From NCBI GenBank assembly GCA_028279945.1, contig JANQMT010000107.1:40425-104424 (forward strand): a stretch of DNA of 64,000 nucleotides, read 5' to 3'. Numbering within the stretch: the first letter of the stretch is position 1; every line of letters starts with the position of its first letter. Positions 52,583 to 61,882 of the stretch are shown piece by piece. Origin of the DNA: JAKSCF01 sp028279945. Lineage in GTDB: Bacteria; Bacillota; Clostridia; Peptostreptococcales; JAAYPU01. The notes under the pieces are model-generated. The model was not told where the DNA came from. It made no database searches and saw nothing but the letters and a program-made list of their open reading frames with translations. A program made the translations under genes and the position numbers.

Positions 52583-53842
52583 TTACTGTATTATTATTTC
52601 TTCGAAATAAGCTGCTCTTTTTCTATCAGAAGGAATGTTTTTTGGATTTGTATAATCTTCATATTTATCAGCTATAAAATATTGAATTTTGTATTTGCCT
52701 TTTTCTTGTATTGAAAAATTAAAATAATTTTTTTTAGAATACTTTTGTGTTAAATGCTTTTCATTATTTTTATATAAATAGAATGCATATACTAAATTTT
52801 CAGAGTAAGTTTCAACTGTAAATTTATATTCATTTTCATATTGGTCTAAGTTTAAATCTTCGATTTCTAGTACTGCTCTCGAATTTTTTAAATCATATTC
52901 AAAACCGAAATTATTGCATAAAACATTATCAGCAAAATCTAATGTAACCTTATTTGCACCGTATTGATTTACATGCTCAATATCGAAGAAATCATGTCTT
53001 AATAAGTCAAGTTCATCAAGTTTGTTATTGTAATTAATAACCTCTCTATTAAATGTTGATTCTATTTTTTCAATCCCATAATTAAAAGCTTGACCATTCT
53101 CTAAAACAGGTGCTTTTACAAATAAAACTTCCGTTCCGACTTTATCACATAATTCTATTACTTCTTTAAGCCTATTAAAATTTTTTTCAGATATAGTTTT
53201 CTGAAGTACTGTCTTTTTTTGTCTGTTATTATAATCTTCTTCAGATATTACACTTTCAATTCTCTTAAACCCATAAAGATATGTACTTATAGATGTATTA
53301 CGATTATAATTATCTTTAAATTGAGATATATTTTTCCACTTGTCATGGAAATATATTTGTGGAAATAGTGCGTTTAAATAATCATTATACTCCAAAGTCT
53401 CAGTAATATAATCAATTAAATTACGAGAAAATTTCATTGAATGCATACTATATATTTTTCTGTCTCTTATATCAATATCTTCATCATCTCTAAACAAACT
53501 ATATATCTCTATTACAAGAATTTTAGGAGGCTTTACTCTTAAAATTTCCTTAATGTTATAGTACGTCATACCAAAAGTTTCTGAACCAGTTCCTACAATA
53601 CATGAATTAATACCTGATTTTGTTAGAAGGTCTGTATTAAATGTACAATAAACATGAGAATTACCAACAAATACAACATCCAATTTGTCTTTGGCTTCAT
53701 ATACAGCTTTCCATTTATTACTCATACTACTTCTTTCATAAATACTAAGACCTAATTGATGAAATAGTATTATAAAAATCAATATAAAAAATCCTATTTT
53801 GAAAATTTTATTAAAATTGGAAGTAAATAAAGTTGCTCTCAT
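52583..53842 (-). CDS. SGNH-like (AlgX/DltD-type) membrane-anchored protein
   Basis: A 419-residue protein with an N-terminal anchor helix (IGFFILIFIILFHQLGL) and an extracellular SGNH-like domain. The nucleophile candidate lies in VVFVGNSHVYCTFNTDLL. The Asp-His pair is in HDFFDIEHVNQYGANKVTLDF. The C-terminus carries a domain resembling the two at the end of the preceding heparinase-like protein (YKFTVETYSENLVYAFYLYKN). ATG 53842 follows GGAGG and overlaps the MBOAT gene by 32 bp. The pair is likely to O-acylate exported polysaccharide. Confidence 0.83.
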   Translation of the reverse strand: MRATLFTSNFNKIFKIGFFILIFIILFHQLGLSIYERSSMSNKWKAVYEAKDKLDVVFVGNSHVYCTFNTDLLTKSGINSCIVGTGSETFGMTYYNIKEILRVKPPKILVIEIYSLFRDDEDIDIRDRKIYSMHSMKFSRNLIDYITETLEYNDYLNALFPQIYFHDKWKNISQFKDNYNRNTSISTYLYGFKRIESVISEEDYNNRQKKTVLQKTISEKNFNRLKEVIELCDKVGTEVLFVKAPVLENGQAFNYGIEKIESTFNREVINYNNKLDELDLLRHDFFDIEHVNQYGANKVTLDFADNVLCNNFGFEYDLKNSRAVLEIEDLNLDQYENEYKFTVETYSENLVYAFYLYKNNEKHLTQKYSKKNYFNFSIQEKGKYKIQYFIADKYEDYTNPKNIPSDRKRAAYFEEIIIQ

Positions 53843-55298
53843 TATAGCCTCCATAAAATCCAAATAATATAATTACAAAAATAATAATATAATAAACCGC
53901 CCATCTAAAAAGTATGTTTTCGTTTCTAAATACGTTAAATATATCAATATTTTCAATCAACTTATCAATCCATAGTAAAACTATAATACTTACACAACTT
54001 AAAATAAAATCTGGCTTATCAAGCCCTAATTCATAAAGAGAACCTTTAAAAACATCATTAAATCCTACTAGAGATATATTCTTAATTATATAAATCGCAT
54101 CACCAAAAGAATTCGCTCTAAAAAATATCCAAGCAAAAGCGACTAAAGCAAATGTAGTTAATTTTTTAAAAGCTCCATAGCTATATGTGTTTTTATTGAT
54201 TTTTAAATTTTCGATAATAAGTTGTCTACTATTTTGAGTGACTTGTCCGGCTATTTGATAAAACGCATGAAGCGCACCCCATATAACAAATTTCCAATTT
54301 GCCCCATGCCATAATCCACTTACCAAAAATACTATAGCTAAATTGATATAAACTCTAAATCTACTAACTCTATTTCCACCAAGTGGAATGTAAAGGTAGT
54401 CCTTAAACCATGTTCCAAGGGAAATATGCCACCTTCTCCAAAATTCTGCTATAGACTTTGAAAAATAAGGTCTTTTAAAGTTTTCCATAAGATTATAGCC
54501 CATTACTTTTGCACAACCAATTGCAATATCACTATACCCTGAAAAGTCACAATAAATCTGAAAAGAAAAAAATAATGTTGCAATAATCAATGGTATGCCT
54601 TGATACTCAGTAGGATTATTATAGACAGTATTAACTACAACTGCAAGCCTATCTGCAATAACAATTTTTTTGGCAATCCCCCAACCTATTAAAAGTAATC
54701 CATCTTTTACCCTTTCATAATTAAAACTATGTTTTTCTTTAATTTGTGGAAGAAAATTTTTAGATTTTTCAATAGGTCCTGCAACAAGTTGTGGAAAAAA
54801 TGACACAAACAGTGCATAATGTCCAAAATGTTTTTCTGCTTTTATATCACCACGGTATACATCTGCAGTATAACTTAGTGCCTGAAATGTATAGAACGAA
54901 ATTCCGACAGGTAAAAGTGCTGCACTTAGCGGTATGTCAATTGCTCCCCCATACTTTTCTGTAAAGCTTATTAAATTTTCAGTAAAAAAGTTATAATACT
55001 TAAAATAAAAAAGTATCGCAAGATTAATTACAAAACTAAGTGCAACCCACCTTCTCTTCTTTTTTATTTTAACTTTATTGTCTGCACTGCTCTTATTTTC
55101 TTTGTCAATAAGCAATCCACTTATAAATGTAATAATAGTTGATGCTAAAATGAGGATTGCATATTTGGGATTCCAACTCATATAAAAATAGTAACTACTT
55201 ATCAAAAGCCAAGCCCATGTAAACCTTTTTGGCAATAAAAAATATATTACTATTACTAGTGGAAAAAAAAATAAAAATTTTACTGAATTAAATATCAT
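53811..55298 (-). CDS. MBOAT-family O-acyltransferase, AlgI-like
   Basis: A 495-residue multi-helix membrane protein. The N-terminus MIFNSVKFLFFFPLVIVIYFLLP is typical of AlgI/DltB relatives. SIAEFWRRWHISLGTWFKDYLYIPLGGNR and the catalytic histidine segment FLVSGLWHGANWKFVIWG are diagnostic. MBOATs pass an acyl (usually acetyl) group across the membrane to an outer acyltransferase. It is translationally coupled to the SGNH gene by overlap. Together they resemble the alginate or cell-wall O-acetylation pairs. Confidence 0.94.
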   Translation of the reverse strand: MIFNSVKFLFFFPLVIVIYFLLPKRFTWAWLLISSYYFYMSWNPKYAILILASTIITFISGLLIDKENKSSADNKVKIKKKRRWVALSFVINLAILFYFKYYNFFTENLISFTEKYGGAIDIPLSAALLPVGISFYTFQALSYTADVYRGDIKAEKHFGHYALFVSFFPQLVAGPIEKSKNFLPQIKEKHSFNYERVKDGLLLIGWGIAKKIVIADRLAVVVNTVYNNPTEYQGIPLIIATLFFSFQIYCDFSGYSDIAIGCAKVMGYNLMENFKRPYFSKSIAEFWRRWHISLGTWFKDYLYIPLGGNRVSRFRVYINLAIVFLVSGLWHGANWKFVIWGALHAFYQIAGQVTQNSRQLIIENLKINKNTYSYGAFKKLTTFALVAFAWIFFRANSFGDAIYIIKNISLVGFNDVFKGSLYELGLDKPDFILSCVSIIVLLWIDKLIENIDIFNVFRNENILFRWAVYYIIIFVIILFGFYGGYNESNFIYFQF

Positions 55299-55340
55299 TC
55301 TTTTTCGCCTCTTGCTCCATTGTTTAACTTATAATGTTCA

Positions 55341-57212
55341 TTACTCTTTTATAATCTCTATCTCGCTCTTTATCACTTCATCAACACCACATTTTTTTCG
55401 TATAAACTCACTTGCATTTTTAGACATATCATTGAATAGATCATGATTATAATACAACTTTTTTATGCCGTCAGCTAGACCTTTATAATCCTCTTCATTT
55501 GCTAAAATACCAGAGTTTGGAGGAACATATTCAGGTATTGCTGTTACACCACTCGTCACGGGAACCAGCCCGCTACTCATAGCTTCGCACATAGACACAC
55601 CCTGCGCATCAAGCCTAGTTGGACAAAGAAAAATACCATTTTCACTATGATATTTTGATATTTGTTCCTGTGTTAAAAACTCATTATGTATTTTCACGTT
55701 CTGAAATTCTTCAATGGGTTTTAATACATCATAAAAAAAGGAGCCTTTACCAAAAATATTAAATTCAAGTTCACTAAAAAATTCTTCTTTACTTAATTCT
55801 AATATGGCATTTACAGATAAATCATTTGCATATTTTTTAGACGAAAATGGCCTTATTGTAAGTATCTTTTTCCTTTTATCTGCTCGTTTAACTTCATAAT
55901 TAAAAACTGATGTATCGATCACGTTTGGAATAATAGTACTATTTACCACTTTGCAATTAGTATCGATTTCTGCCACTTCTTCTTTGTACCATTTTGACAC
56001 AAATACAAATTTAATATTTTTATCAGTATAAATTTTTTTCATAAAATCCATTTTTATATCATCTTGTTTTGCCCACTTCTCCTTATTTTGTAGTATCTCT
56101 TCCTCAGAATAATTAAAAATACGCCTTTGCCATCTCTCGGTTTCATGACCATGTATCCACACAATAACACTACTGTCAACCTCGCTTTTTTCAATAGAGT
56201 TAATCATATTTTTATTTACAAAGTGTATCAATATTTTCTTATAATTATTCTTTTTAAGATATTTAATTAATACTTCTTCATCCCCATAATTAACAGTTAT
56301 TCCATCGAATTTATAAGAGCCAAGAAATTTATTTTTAGTTATTGTAAACACATCGCAATTTACTCCATATTCTTCATAGTTTTTGACTCTTCTATGTACA
56401 AATCCATTTCTATATAAATCTTCATTAGAAGGATATATGTTTGTTAATACTAAGTAATCATTAGGTTTAAAATCCATATCCTTATCAATAATTTTAATTT
56501 TCTTAATAGTAACTCGTCCTCTTCCACAAACTCTTATAACAATTTTTGCACTTTTTTCTACTTCATTAGAGTTAAAATGTAATATTCGATTTATAGCAAC
56601 TTGTTCATTATTTACAATTTCCTTATCTGAAAAAGTTATAAAACAAAAATTTGTTTGAATATCTCCACATACATCCCCCTCTATACCAATATCATAATTC
56701 TGATTTTTATCTAATGAAACACAAACTCCATTTAAATCGCTAAAACCAGTTATCTTCTCATAGTGAATATATTCCACTTCACTTTTTTCTAATGAGCTGT
56801 TAATGATTAAATAGTCATCTTGATTTTGAAGTTTGACTTTTTCACTTGTAGTGTTCCATTTAACAGCATCTTTTGACACTTTAATCTTGCTGAAAGTTTC
56901 AATATTTTTAGAAATATATTTTTTTATTATGAACTCTATATCGTTCTCTATATTTTCTATAGAAGAAATGAAAATTTTTTTTCGTGGTATATTATATTTA
57001 TAAACTATTTCTTCGTAGTCATGTAAACTTGTAACAATATATTTATAAATATTCTCAGAATTTATCATTTCATTTTTATAAACAAAAATTGTAACAATCT
57101 CTCTATATATATCTTTGATTTTCGAAGTTAAAACAAAATCAAATGGGTTTGAGGAAACACAATTATAACCTAGACTAATATCTAAATTATTAAGTATGTT
57201 AATATTTCTCAT
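55341..57212 (-). CDS. Glycosyltransferase (GT-B) with N-terminal accessory beta domain
   Basis: A 623-residue protein. ATG 57212 (MRNINILNNL) follows AAAGGAGG and overlaps the upstream gene by 14 bp. Residues about 140-250 form a beta-rich domain ending CGRGRVTIKKIKI. Residues about 260-620 form a GT-B enzyme (YLVLTNIYPSNEDLYRNGFVHRR, KILTIRPFSSKKYANDLS, CPTRLDAQGVSMCEAMSSGLVPV). The accessory domain resembles one in the next glycosyltransferase, suggesting a common carbohydrate or protein contact. Sugar specificity unknown. Confidence 0.87.
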   Translation of the reverse strand: MRNINILNNLDISLGYNCVSSNPFDFVLTSKIKDIYREIVTIFVYKNEMINSENIYKYIVTSLHDYEEIVYKYNIPRKKIFISSIENIENDIEFIIKKYISKNIETFSKIKVSKDAVKWNTTSEKVKLQNQDDYLIINSSLEKSEVEYIHYEKITGFSDLNGVCVSLDKNQNYDIGIEGDVCGDIQTNFCFITFSDKEIVNNEQVAINRILHFNSNEVEKSAKIVIRVCGRGRVTIKKIKIIDKDMDFKPNDYLVLTNIYPSNEDLYRNGFVHRRVKNYEEYGVNCDVFTITKNKFLGSYKFDGITVNYGDEEVLIKYLKKNNYKKILIHFVNKNMINSIEKSEVDSSVIVWIHGHETERWQRRIFNYSEEEILQNKEKWAKQDDIKMDFMKKIYTDKNIKFVFVSKWYKEEVAEIDTNCKVVNSTIIPNVIDTSVFNYEVKRADKRKKILTIRPFSSKKYANDLSVNAILELSKEEFFSELEFNIFGKGSFFYDVLKPIEEFQNVKIHNEFLTQEQISKYHSENGIFLCPTRLDAQGVSMCEAMSSGLVPVTSGVTAIPEYVPPNSGILANEEDYKGLADGIKKLYYNHDLFNDMSKNASEFIRKKCGVDEVIKSEIEIIKE

Positions 57213-59331
57213 AATTACCTCCTTTGCTGATTGCAAAAATTCTGTTACCTGATTTAAACAGTTTTTTACAACTGATATTTTTATTAAACATTTGAATAAG
57301 TTCATAGAAATCTACTGTATTAAGCTGGTCGATGTTAACTACAGATTGCTTTATTTTTGCATCAGGTACATAAGTATATTCACTCATATCATCCTGTGCA
57401 TAACTTATAATGTTGCTGTATGAATACCGCATTGCATACATTAAGTCCTTAAAATAATCTTTAGGATACTTCCGATTACCATCTAAATAACCTACAACAT
57501 TATTCTTTATTACCTTTTCACAGTGAACTCTTTCTTTTTCATAATAATTATCGTATATACACCGTATATCCTCTCGATCCATTAGCTTATTTACAAGGCT
57601 CGGTGCATCACCTTTTATAAGAATTATAAGTTCTTTATTTTTGTAACTTTGATTATCAAATTCATGAATGATATTTTTTAGATTAGAAATATCTGATAAT
57701 TTTGAAATAATAGTTAGTTTATCATTAAAATCTTTTACTTTTACTCCAGCTATATCGCATATTGTCTTTAATCTATGGGAATAAGTGTGTTCACTCATTA
57801 TTTGTCTAATTGCATTATCTCTCTTTTCTTTATAATAGGCTTCATCAGTTGCCAACTTATTGAATTCAGATTTTAATTCTTCTTCATTATCACTTGATAC
57901 AACCAAGTCACCAAATATATTCTTTATTCCATTGGAATATGCGCTTACTACGGGCGTTCCGCACGCAAGACCTTCAAAAACGCGCCTAGAAAACATTGTC
58001 GGTGAATCTTTTTCACTATTGACATTAATCATAACGTCATAGCCTTTATTTGCAATTTCTAACTCAAACGGATTTAGTTTACCCACAATAAAAGGTCTAA
58101 ATCTCTCAGGAAAAATGAAGTTCTTATCATTAAGACCATGTTTTCTATCATATATTTCTATTCCAATCGTTTCTTTGGAAGCGTCTAAAAGTCGTTCTAT
58201 ATCTCTTCTTCTCTCAGGATATTTGTGTGCATAATATGAACCAGCAAAGCAAGCACAGTGTTTTCTATTTATAGTCTTAATTGGATTATGTATTTTATGT
58301 TGCGCTGCGAAAGGTAATACGTATACATTATCTTTTTTAACAGCATTCTTGTATTTCGATATACAGTTAGACTCTGTAGTAAAAATGTAATCAAATATTT
58401 TGGCTGTGTTAATAAAAACATCAAAATGTGTAGGATCTTCCTTGTTCCAGAATACTGTAGGTATGTTTCTCTTTTTACAATATTTAATAATGTTTTTTAA
58501 AATTTTTATATTATCTTCATCTCGATATGCTACTTTCCTTGACCATTCTCCGTCATTACCTTCCCATGCAGACTCACAAACAAAGATATCAGGATTATTT
58601 AGAGTAAAAATAGCTTCCCAATTATATGGCGTAATTGGTAACAGTTCACACTCATGCTTATAGCACTCTGTAGTGAACTCATCAAAGATACAAGCAACAA
58701 CTAAATCAGCTATCTCTTTTTCATCTTCTACCCCTAGCTTTTTATAATCCATATAAGATAACTCTTCAATATTTTTTCTTCTCTTTATAACAATCTTGCC
58801 AAAATTAAATCTTCCCCTTCCCTCCATTTTAAGTGCTAATCTCATTGTTTTAGCTACATTAGTAGGTCTAAAACTACTAGATTGTCCAATCCTTAAAGTA
58901 TTAACTTCAACCTTTTCTCTATCATTATAAAAAATAACAAAAAGTAAGGTATCAGTATTTACTCCTTCATCACCTTGGTACTCTATATGATATAAATAGT
59001 CTGAATCAACATCTATGGCATATTCCTTGCTAGGAGAACTAAATCCAAGATTTTTCTCTAGAATACTAATATAGTTTGATACTGAACCTTTAGAAGTTAT
59101 CGCATTACCTTCTTGAACAAACTTACTGTTATCATAATATAAACATTCTGAAATATCAGTAATTGTTAAAACAAATTCCTCGTTATACTTAGAAATATCT
59201 ACCTCACTACTTATAGATTTTTTTTCGTAATCATTATGGCTATAAGTTTGGGTGTTATCATACAATTTACTTTTTGTTGATAGTTGACTTAAATATTTTT
59301 TTTCTTTTTTTATCCAATCACTATTAACCAT
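57199..59331 (-). CDS. CgeB-like glycosyltransferase with extra domains
   Basis: A 710-residue protein. Residues about 60-190 hold a beta-rich accessory domain ending KMEGRGRFNFGKIVIKRRKN. The middle (about 200-540) is a CgeB/GT-B-like glycosyltransferase (DIFVCESAWEGNDGEWSRK, MINVNSEKDSPTMFSRRVFEGLACGTPVVSA). The C-terminal part (about 550-680) resembles a GT-A domain (HEFDNQSYKNKELIILIKGD, NVVGYLDGNRKYPKDYFKDL). It may therefore combine two transferase folds. It ends inside the start of the next gene and starts one base after the FkbM stop. Confidence 0.85.
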   Translation of the reverse strand: MVNSDWIKKEKKYLSQLSTKSKLYDNTQTYSHNDYEKKSISSEVDISKYNEEFVLTITDISECLYYDNSKFVQEGNAITSKGSVSNYISILEKNLGFSSPSKEYAIDVDSDYLYHIEYQGDEGVNTDTLLFVIFYNDREKVEVNTLRIGQSSSFRPTNVAKTMRLALKMEGRGRFNFGKIVIKRRKNIEELSYMDYKKLGVEDEKEIADLVVACIFDEFTTECYKHECELLPITPYNWEAIFTLNNPDIFVCESAWEGNDGEWSRKVAYRDEDNIKILKNIIKYCKKRNIPTVFWNKEDPTHFDVFINTAKIFDYIFTTESNCISKYKNAVKKDNVYVLPFAAQHKIHNPIKTINRKHCACFAGSYYAHKYPERRRDIERLLDASKETIGIEIYDRKHGLNDKNFIFPERFRPFIVGKLNPFELEIANKGYDVMINVNSEKDSPTMFSRRVFEGLACGTPVVSAYSNGIKNIFGDLVVSSDNEEELKSEFNKLATDEAYYKEKRDNAIRQIMSEHTYSHRLKTICDIAGVKVKDFNDKLTIISKLSDISNLKNIIHEFDNQSYKNKELIILIKGDAPSLVNKLMDREDIRCIYDNYYEKERVHCEKVIKNNVVGYLDGNRKYPKDYFKDLMYAMRYSYSNIISYAQDDMSEYTYVPDAKIKQSVVNIDQLNTVDFYELIQMFNKNISCKKLFKSGNRIFAISKGGNYEKY

Positions 59332-59332
59332 C

Positions 59333-60712
59333 CTATATACCTATCTTCTTTCTTAGTGCCCAGTATTTCAACGTAATCTTGCCGAGTTTAGAATTTCTTA
59401 GAGCTTTATACCTATCATTAATCATGTTATTACGTTTATTTAAAATATCGGTCCGTTCAAGCAAATATTTTCTTTTATCGTTAAGTTCATTAAACTTATT
59501 ATAATAATCTTCTATCACTAACATATACTCATTTAATTTATTTATCATTTCTTCTGATTTTATTTTGTTGTTATAGAGATCTTGCTTTATTTTTCTTTCA
59601 TTAGCTGTAACTATTCTATACTTTCCTCTTGCTTCATTAAGCTCTTTCTTTGTCTCTGCTATCTCATTTTCTTTTTTACTATTCTTTTCTCTTGTGTTAT
59701 CCAGTTCTTTCTTTATCTCTGCTATCTCATTTTCTCTTTTACTATTCTTTTCTCTTGTTCTATCCAGTTCTTTTTTTATCTCTGCTATTTCGTTTTCTTT
59801 AAAAGATATAAGATTTTTTATCTCTTTTATTTCTTTCTTTTTCTCCTCTAAATTTTCCGTAGTATTTTTTAGCCTTTCTTTTATTATGTTAGCAGATTGA
59901 GTCATTTCTCTATATTTTAAATTAGCATTATCAATTGTCTTTTTTAACATTTTTTCATTTTGGGAAATATATTTATATTTAGCTCTCGCTTCTTCTAAAA
60001 TGGTATCGTAATATTCAAAAGTGTATTTCTTTAGATTTTGTATAAACAAATCTTTTTCATTTTCGTTATTAGGTTTCTTATAAATATAATTATGCTCATA
60101 TTTTTCCAGACAACAATATCCGAATTCAGTCAATAAATTATCAACATTAAGGAAGTTATTACGAAATATTTCAACCCAAATAATGGGTGAATGCTCAGTT
60201 AATATTTTTTTTGCACCACTCAATACAAATTGCTCATAACCCTCAACGTCTATCTTAATAAAATCTGGTGGATTAATATTAAGGCTATCAAGAGTTATTA
60301 CCTGTATATTATCTTCTAAATTTTTTATACTTATCTTAGAAGAACCTATGTTTGTAGTATCTATTTCCATTGAAGTGGTACTATTCATATTACCCACCGC
60401 AACATTATGTATTTCAACATTTGGAATATTATTTTGCTTAATGTTTTTTGAAAGTAAATCAAAGCATTCATGAACTGGTTCAAAAGCATATATTTTTTTT
60501 GGGCATAAATACTTACTAAAATAGACCGTATGGTTGCCTATATTCGCTCCAATATCATATATAACACCTTTTTGGTCTAAGTATTTCGAAAATCTTTCCA
60601 ATGCTTTTTTTTCATAGAAGTCATGAGTTGTATTGATAATGTTCATAATATAATCATTTTCAAACCCTGTTATTATGCATCCATCTTTAAGCAAAACTTG
60701 TTTTTCTTTCAT
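59333..60712 (-). CDS. FkbM-family methyltransferase with long coiled coil
   Basis: A 459-residue protein. Residues about 1-215 are an FkbM-type SAM-dependent methyltransferase (GVIYDIGANIGNHTVYFSKY near 50, KIYAFEPVHECFDLL, PDFIKIDVEGYEQFVLSGAK near 155). Residues about 230-430 form a coiled coil containing near-identical 21-residue repeats (ENEIAEIKKELD...). A short basic tail ends it. In polysaccharide loci such enzymes often cap or methylate the terminal sugar, and coiled coils measure chain length in some O-antigen systems (WbdD). Its function here is inferred. Confidence 0.87.
   Translation of the reverse strand: MKEKQVLLKDGCIITGFENDYIMNIINTTHDFYEKKALERFSKYLDQKGVIYDIGANIGNHTVYFSKYLCPKKIYAFEPVHECFDLLSKNIKQNNIPNVEIHNVAVGNMNSTTSMEIDTTNIGSSKISIKNLEDNIQVITLDSLNINPPDFIKIDVEGYEQFVLSGAKKILTEHSPIIWVEIFRNNFLNVDNLLTEFGYCCLEKYEHNYIYKKPNNENEKDLFIQNLKKYTFEYYDTILEEARAKYKYISQNEKMLKKTIDNANLKYREMTQSANIIKERLKNTTENLEEKKKEIKEIKNLISFKENEIAEIKKELDRTREKNSKRENEIAEIKKELDNTREKNSKKENEIAETKKELNEARGKYRIVTANERKIKQDLYNNKIKSEEMINKLNEYMLVIEDYYNKFNELNDKRKYLLERTDILNKRNNMINDRYKALRNSKLGKITLKYWALRKKIGI
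59618..59797 (-). repeat. 63-bp in-frame tandem repeat in the FkbM coiled coil
   Basis: Two near-identical 63-bp units (59797-59735 and 59734-59672) and a partial third encode 21-residue heptad units. Each begins ENEIAE and continues KKELD. The unit is three heptads long, so a change in copy number would keep the coiled-coil register. Confidence 0.85.
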
Positions 60713-60721
60713 TTTTTTCTC

Positions 60722-61882
60722 CTAAATATCTACAGTATACATTCTTAAAAACTTATTTTCTTCTTTTTTCCAATAATACTTTTCCTTTGCAATTACACAG
60801 GCTTGTTTGCATTTATCATATTGATTTTTATCACTTAATAATTTTTCTACTGTCAACGCAATATTCTTAGGGTCAGATGTGTCAACGACGACTCCGCAGC
60901 CATCTTTTTTAATAACTCTTTCTATTTCTGGCAAGCCACTGGTTGCAATAACAGGTACTTCAGCCATAATATATTCAAACAATTTATTAGAAAGAGCCGA
61001 ATAGTGATTAAAACATGTATTTTGAACTACTTGAAAGCCAATCGTAGCAGATGCAGTATATTTTCTTAGTTCATCTAATGGCACAGCTGGTAAAAATCTC
61101 ACTCTATCATGTAAATCTAGTAGATTTACATGATTAAATAACTTATCTTTTAACTTGCCATTACCTATTAATACAAGTATTCCTTCATCAACATATTTCA
61201 TAGCTTCTATAAGATTTTCAAGACCTCTCCCCTCTTGTATTCCGCCTTGATATAATAGTATTTTTTTCTCCTTATCTATACCACACATAGCCCAAATATC
61301 AATAGGATTAATATCATTTACGTCATAATACTCAGGGTAGTTATGTATCACAACTGGTTTTTGTATATTATATAGCTTAGAAACATACTCTGCTCTTGTA
61401 TCCGTAGTCATTATCATCTTATCAACATACTTAATTAAAAAATCTTCTAGTAATTTGATTTTATTACTTGTATATCCAGTTCTATCTGTCTGAACTTCAT
61501 GGGAATCATATATCAATTTGCTTTTCCTTAATCTAAATTTAGCTGAAATAACTCCATGGACAAGCGTGTTTAAATCGTTGCTATGATAAAAATGGGCATT
61601 TTGTATATATCCAATAATTAGCATTTTAATAACCGGCAAAATATAACGAATTAGTTTACCAAAGAGAGATTTTTTGAGATGCAAATTTGTATTAATTCTA
61701 ATAACTTTTATTCCATCTTCTACACATTTTTTCGGTAAATTATCACCTTTATACCTTAAGCACACAAGAGTAATATCGAAACCAGCCTTAACAAGTGCTT
61801 TACATTCACGATACACTCTAGCGTCATTAATAAAATTATTCCAAACAAACATACATGCTTTTTTATTTTTTTCTTGTTTCAC
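60722..61882 (-). CDS. Glycosyltransferase, GT-B fold (family 4)
   Basis: A 386-residue GT-B enzyme. The N-terminal domain starts ACMFVWNNFINDARVYRECKAL and contains FYHSNDLNTLVHGVISAK and LIYDSHEVQTDRTGY. The donor site contains KILLYQGGIQEGRGLENLIEAM and YSALSNKLFEYIMAEVPVIATSGLPEIE. The GTG start at 61882 overlaps the exporter ATPase by 20 bp; an ATG ten codons further in is the alternative. It is soluble and probably acts at the cytoplasmic face before export. Confidence 0.87.
   Translation of the reverse strand: MKQEKNKKACMFVWNNFINDARVYRECKALVKAGFDITLVCLRYKGDNLPKKCVEDGIKVIRINTNLHLKKSLFGKLIRYILPVIKMLIIGYIQNAHFYHSNDLNTLVHGVISAKFRLRKSKLIYDSHEVQTDRTGYTSNKIKLLEDFLIKYVDKMIMTTDTRAEYVSKLYNIQKPVVIHNYPEYYDVNDINPIDIWAMCGIDKEKKILLYQGGIQEGRGLENLIEAMKYVDEGILVLIGNGKLKDKLFNHVNLLDLHDRVRFLPAVPLDELRKYTASATIGFQVVQNTCFNHYSALSNKLFEYIMAEVPVIATSGLPEIERVIKKDGCGVVVDTSDPKNIALTVEKLLSDKNQYDKCKQACVIAKEKYYWKKEENKFLRMYTVDI

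Noticed and set aside
59618..59797. CRISPR-like tandem repeat.
   Set aside because: The units are contiguous without spacers and are in-frame coiled-coil codons.
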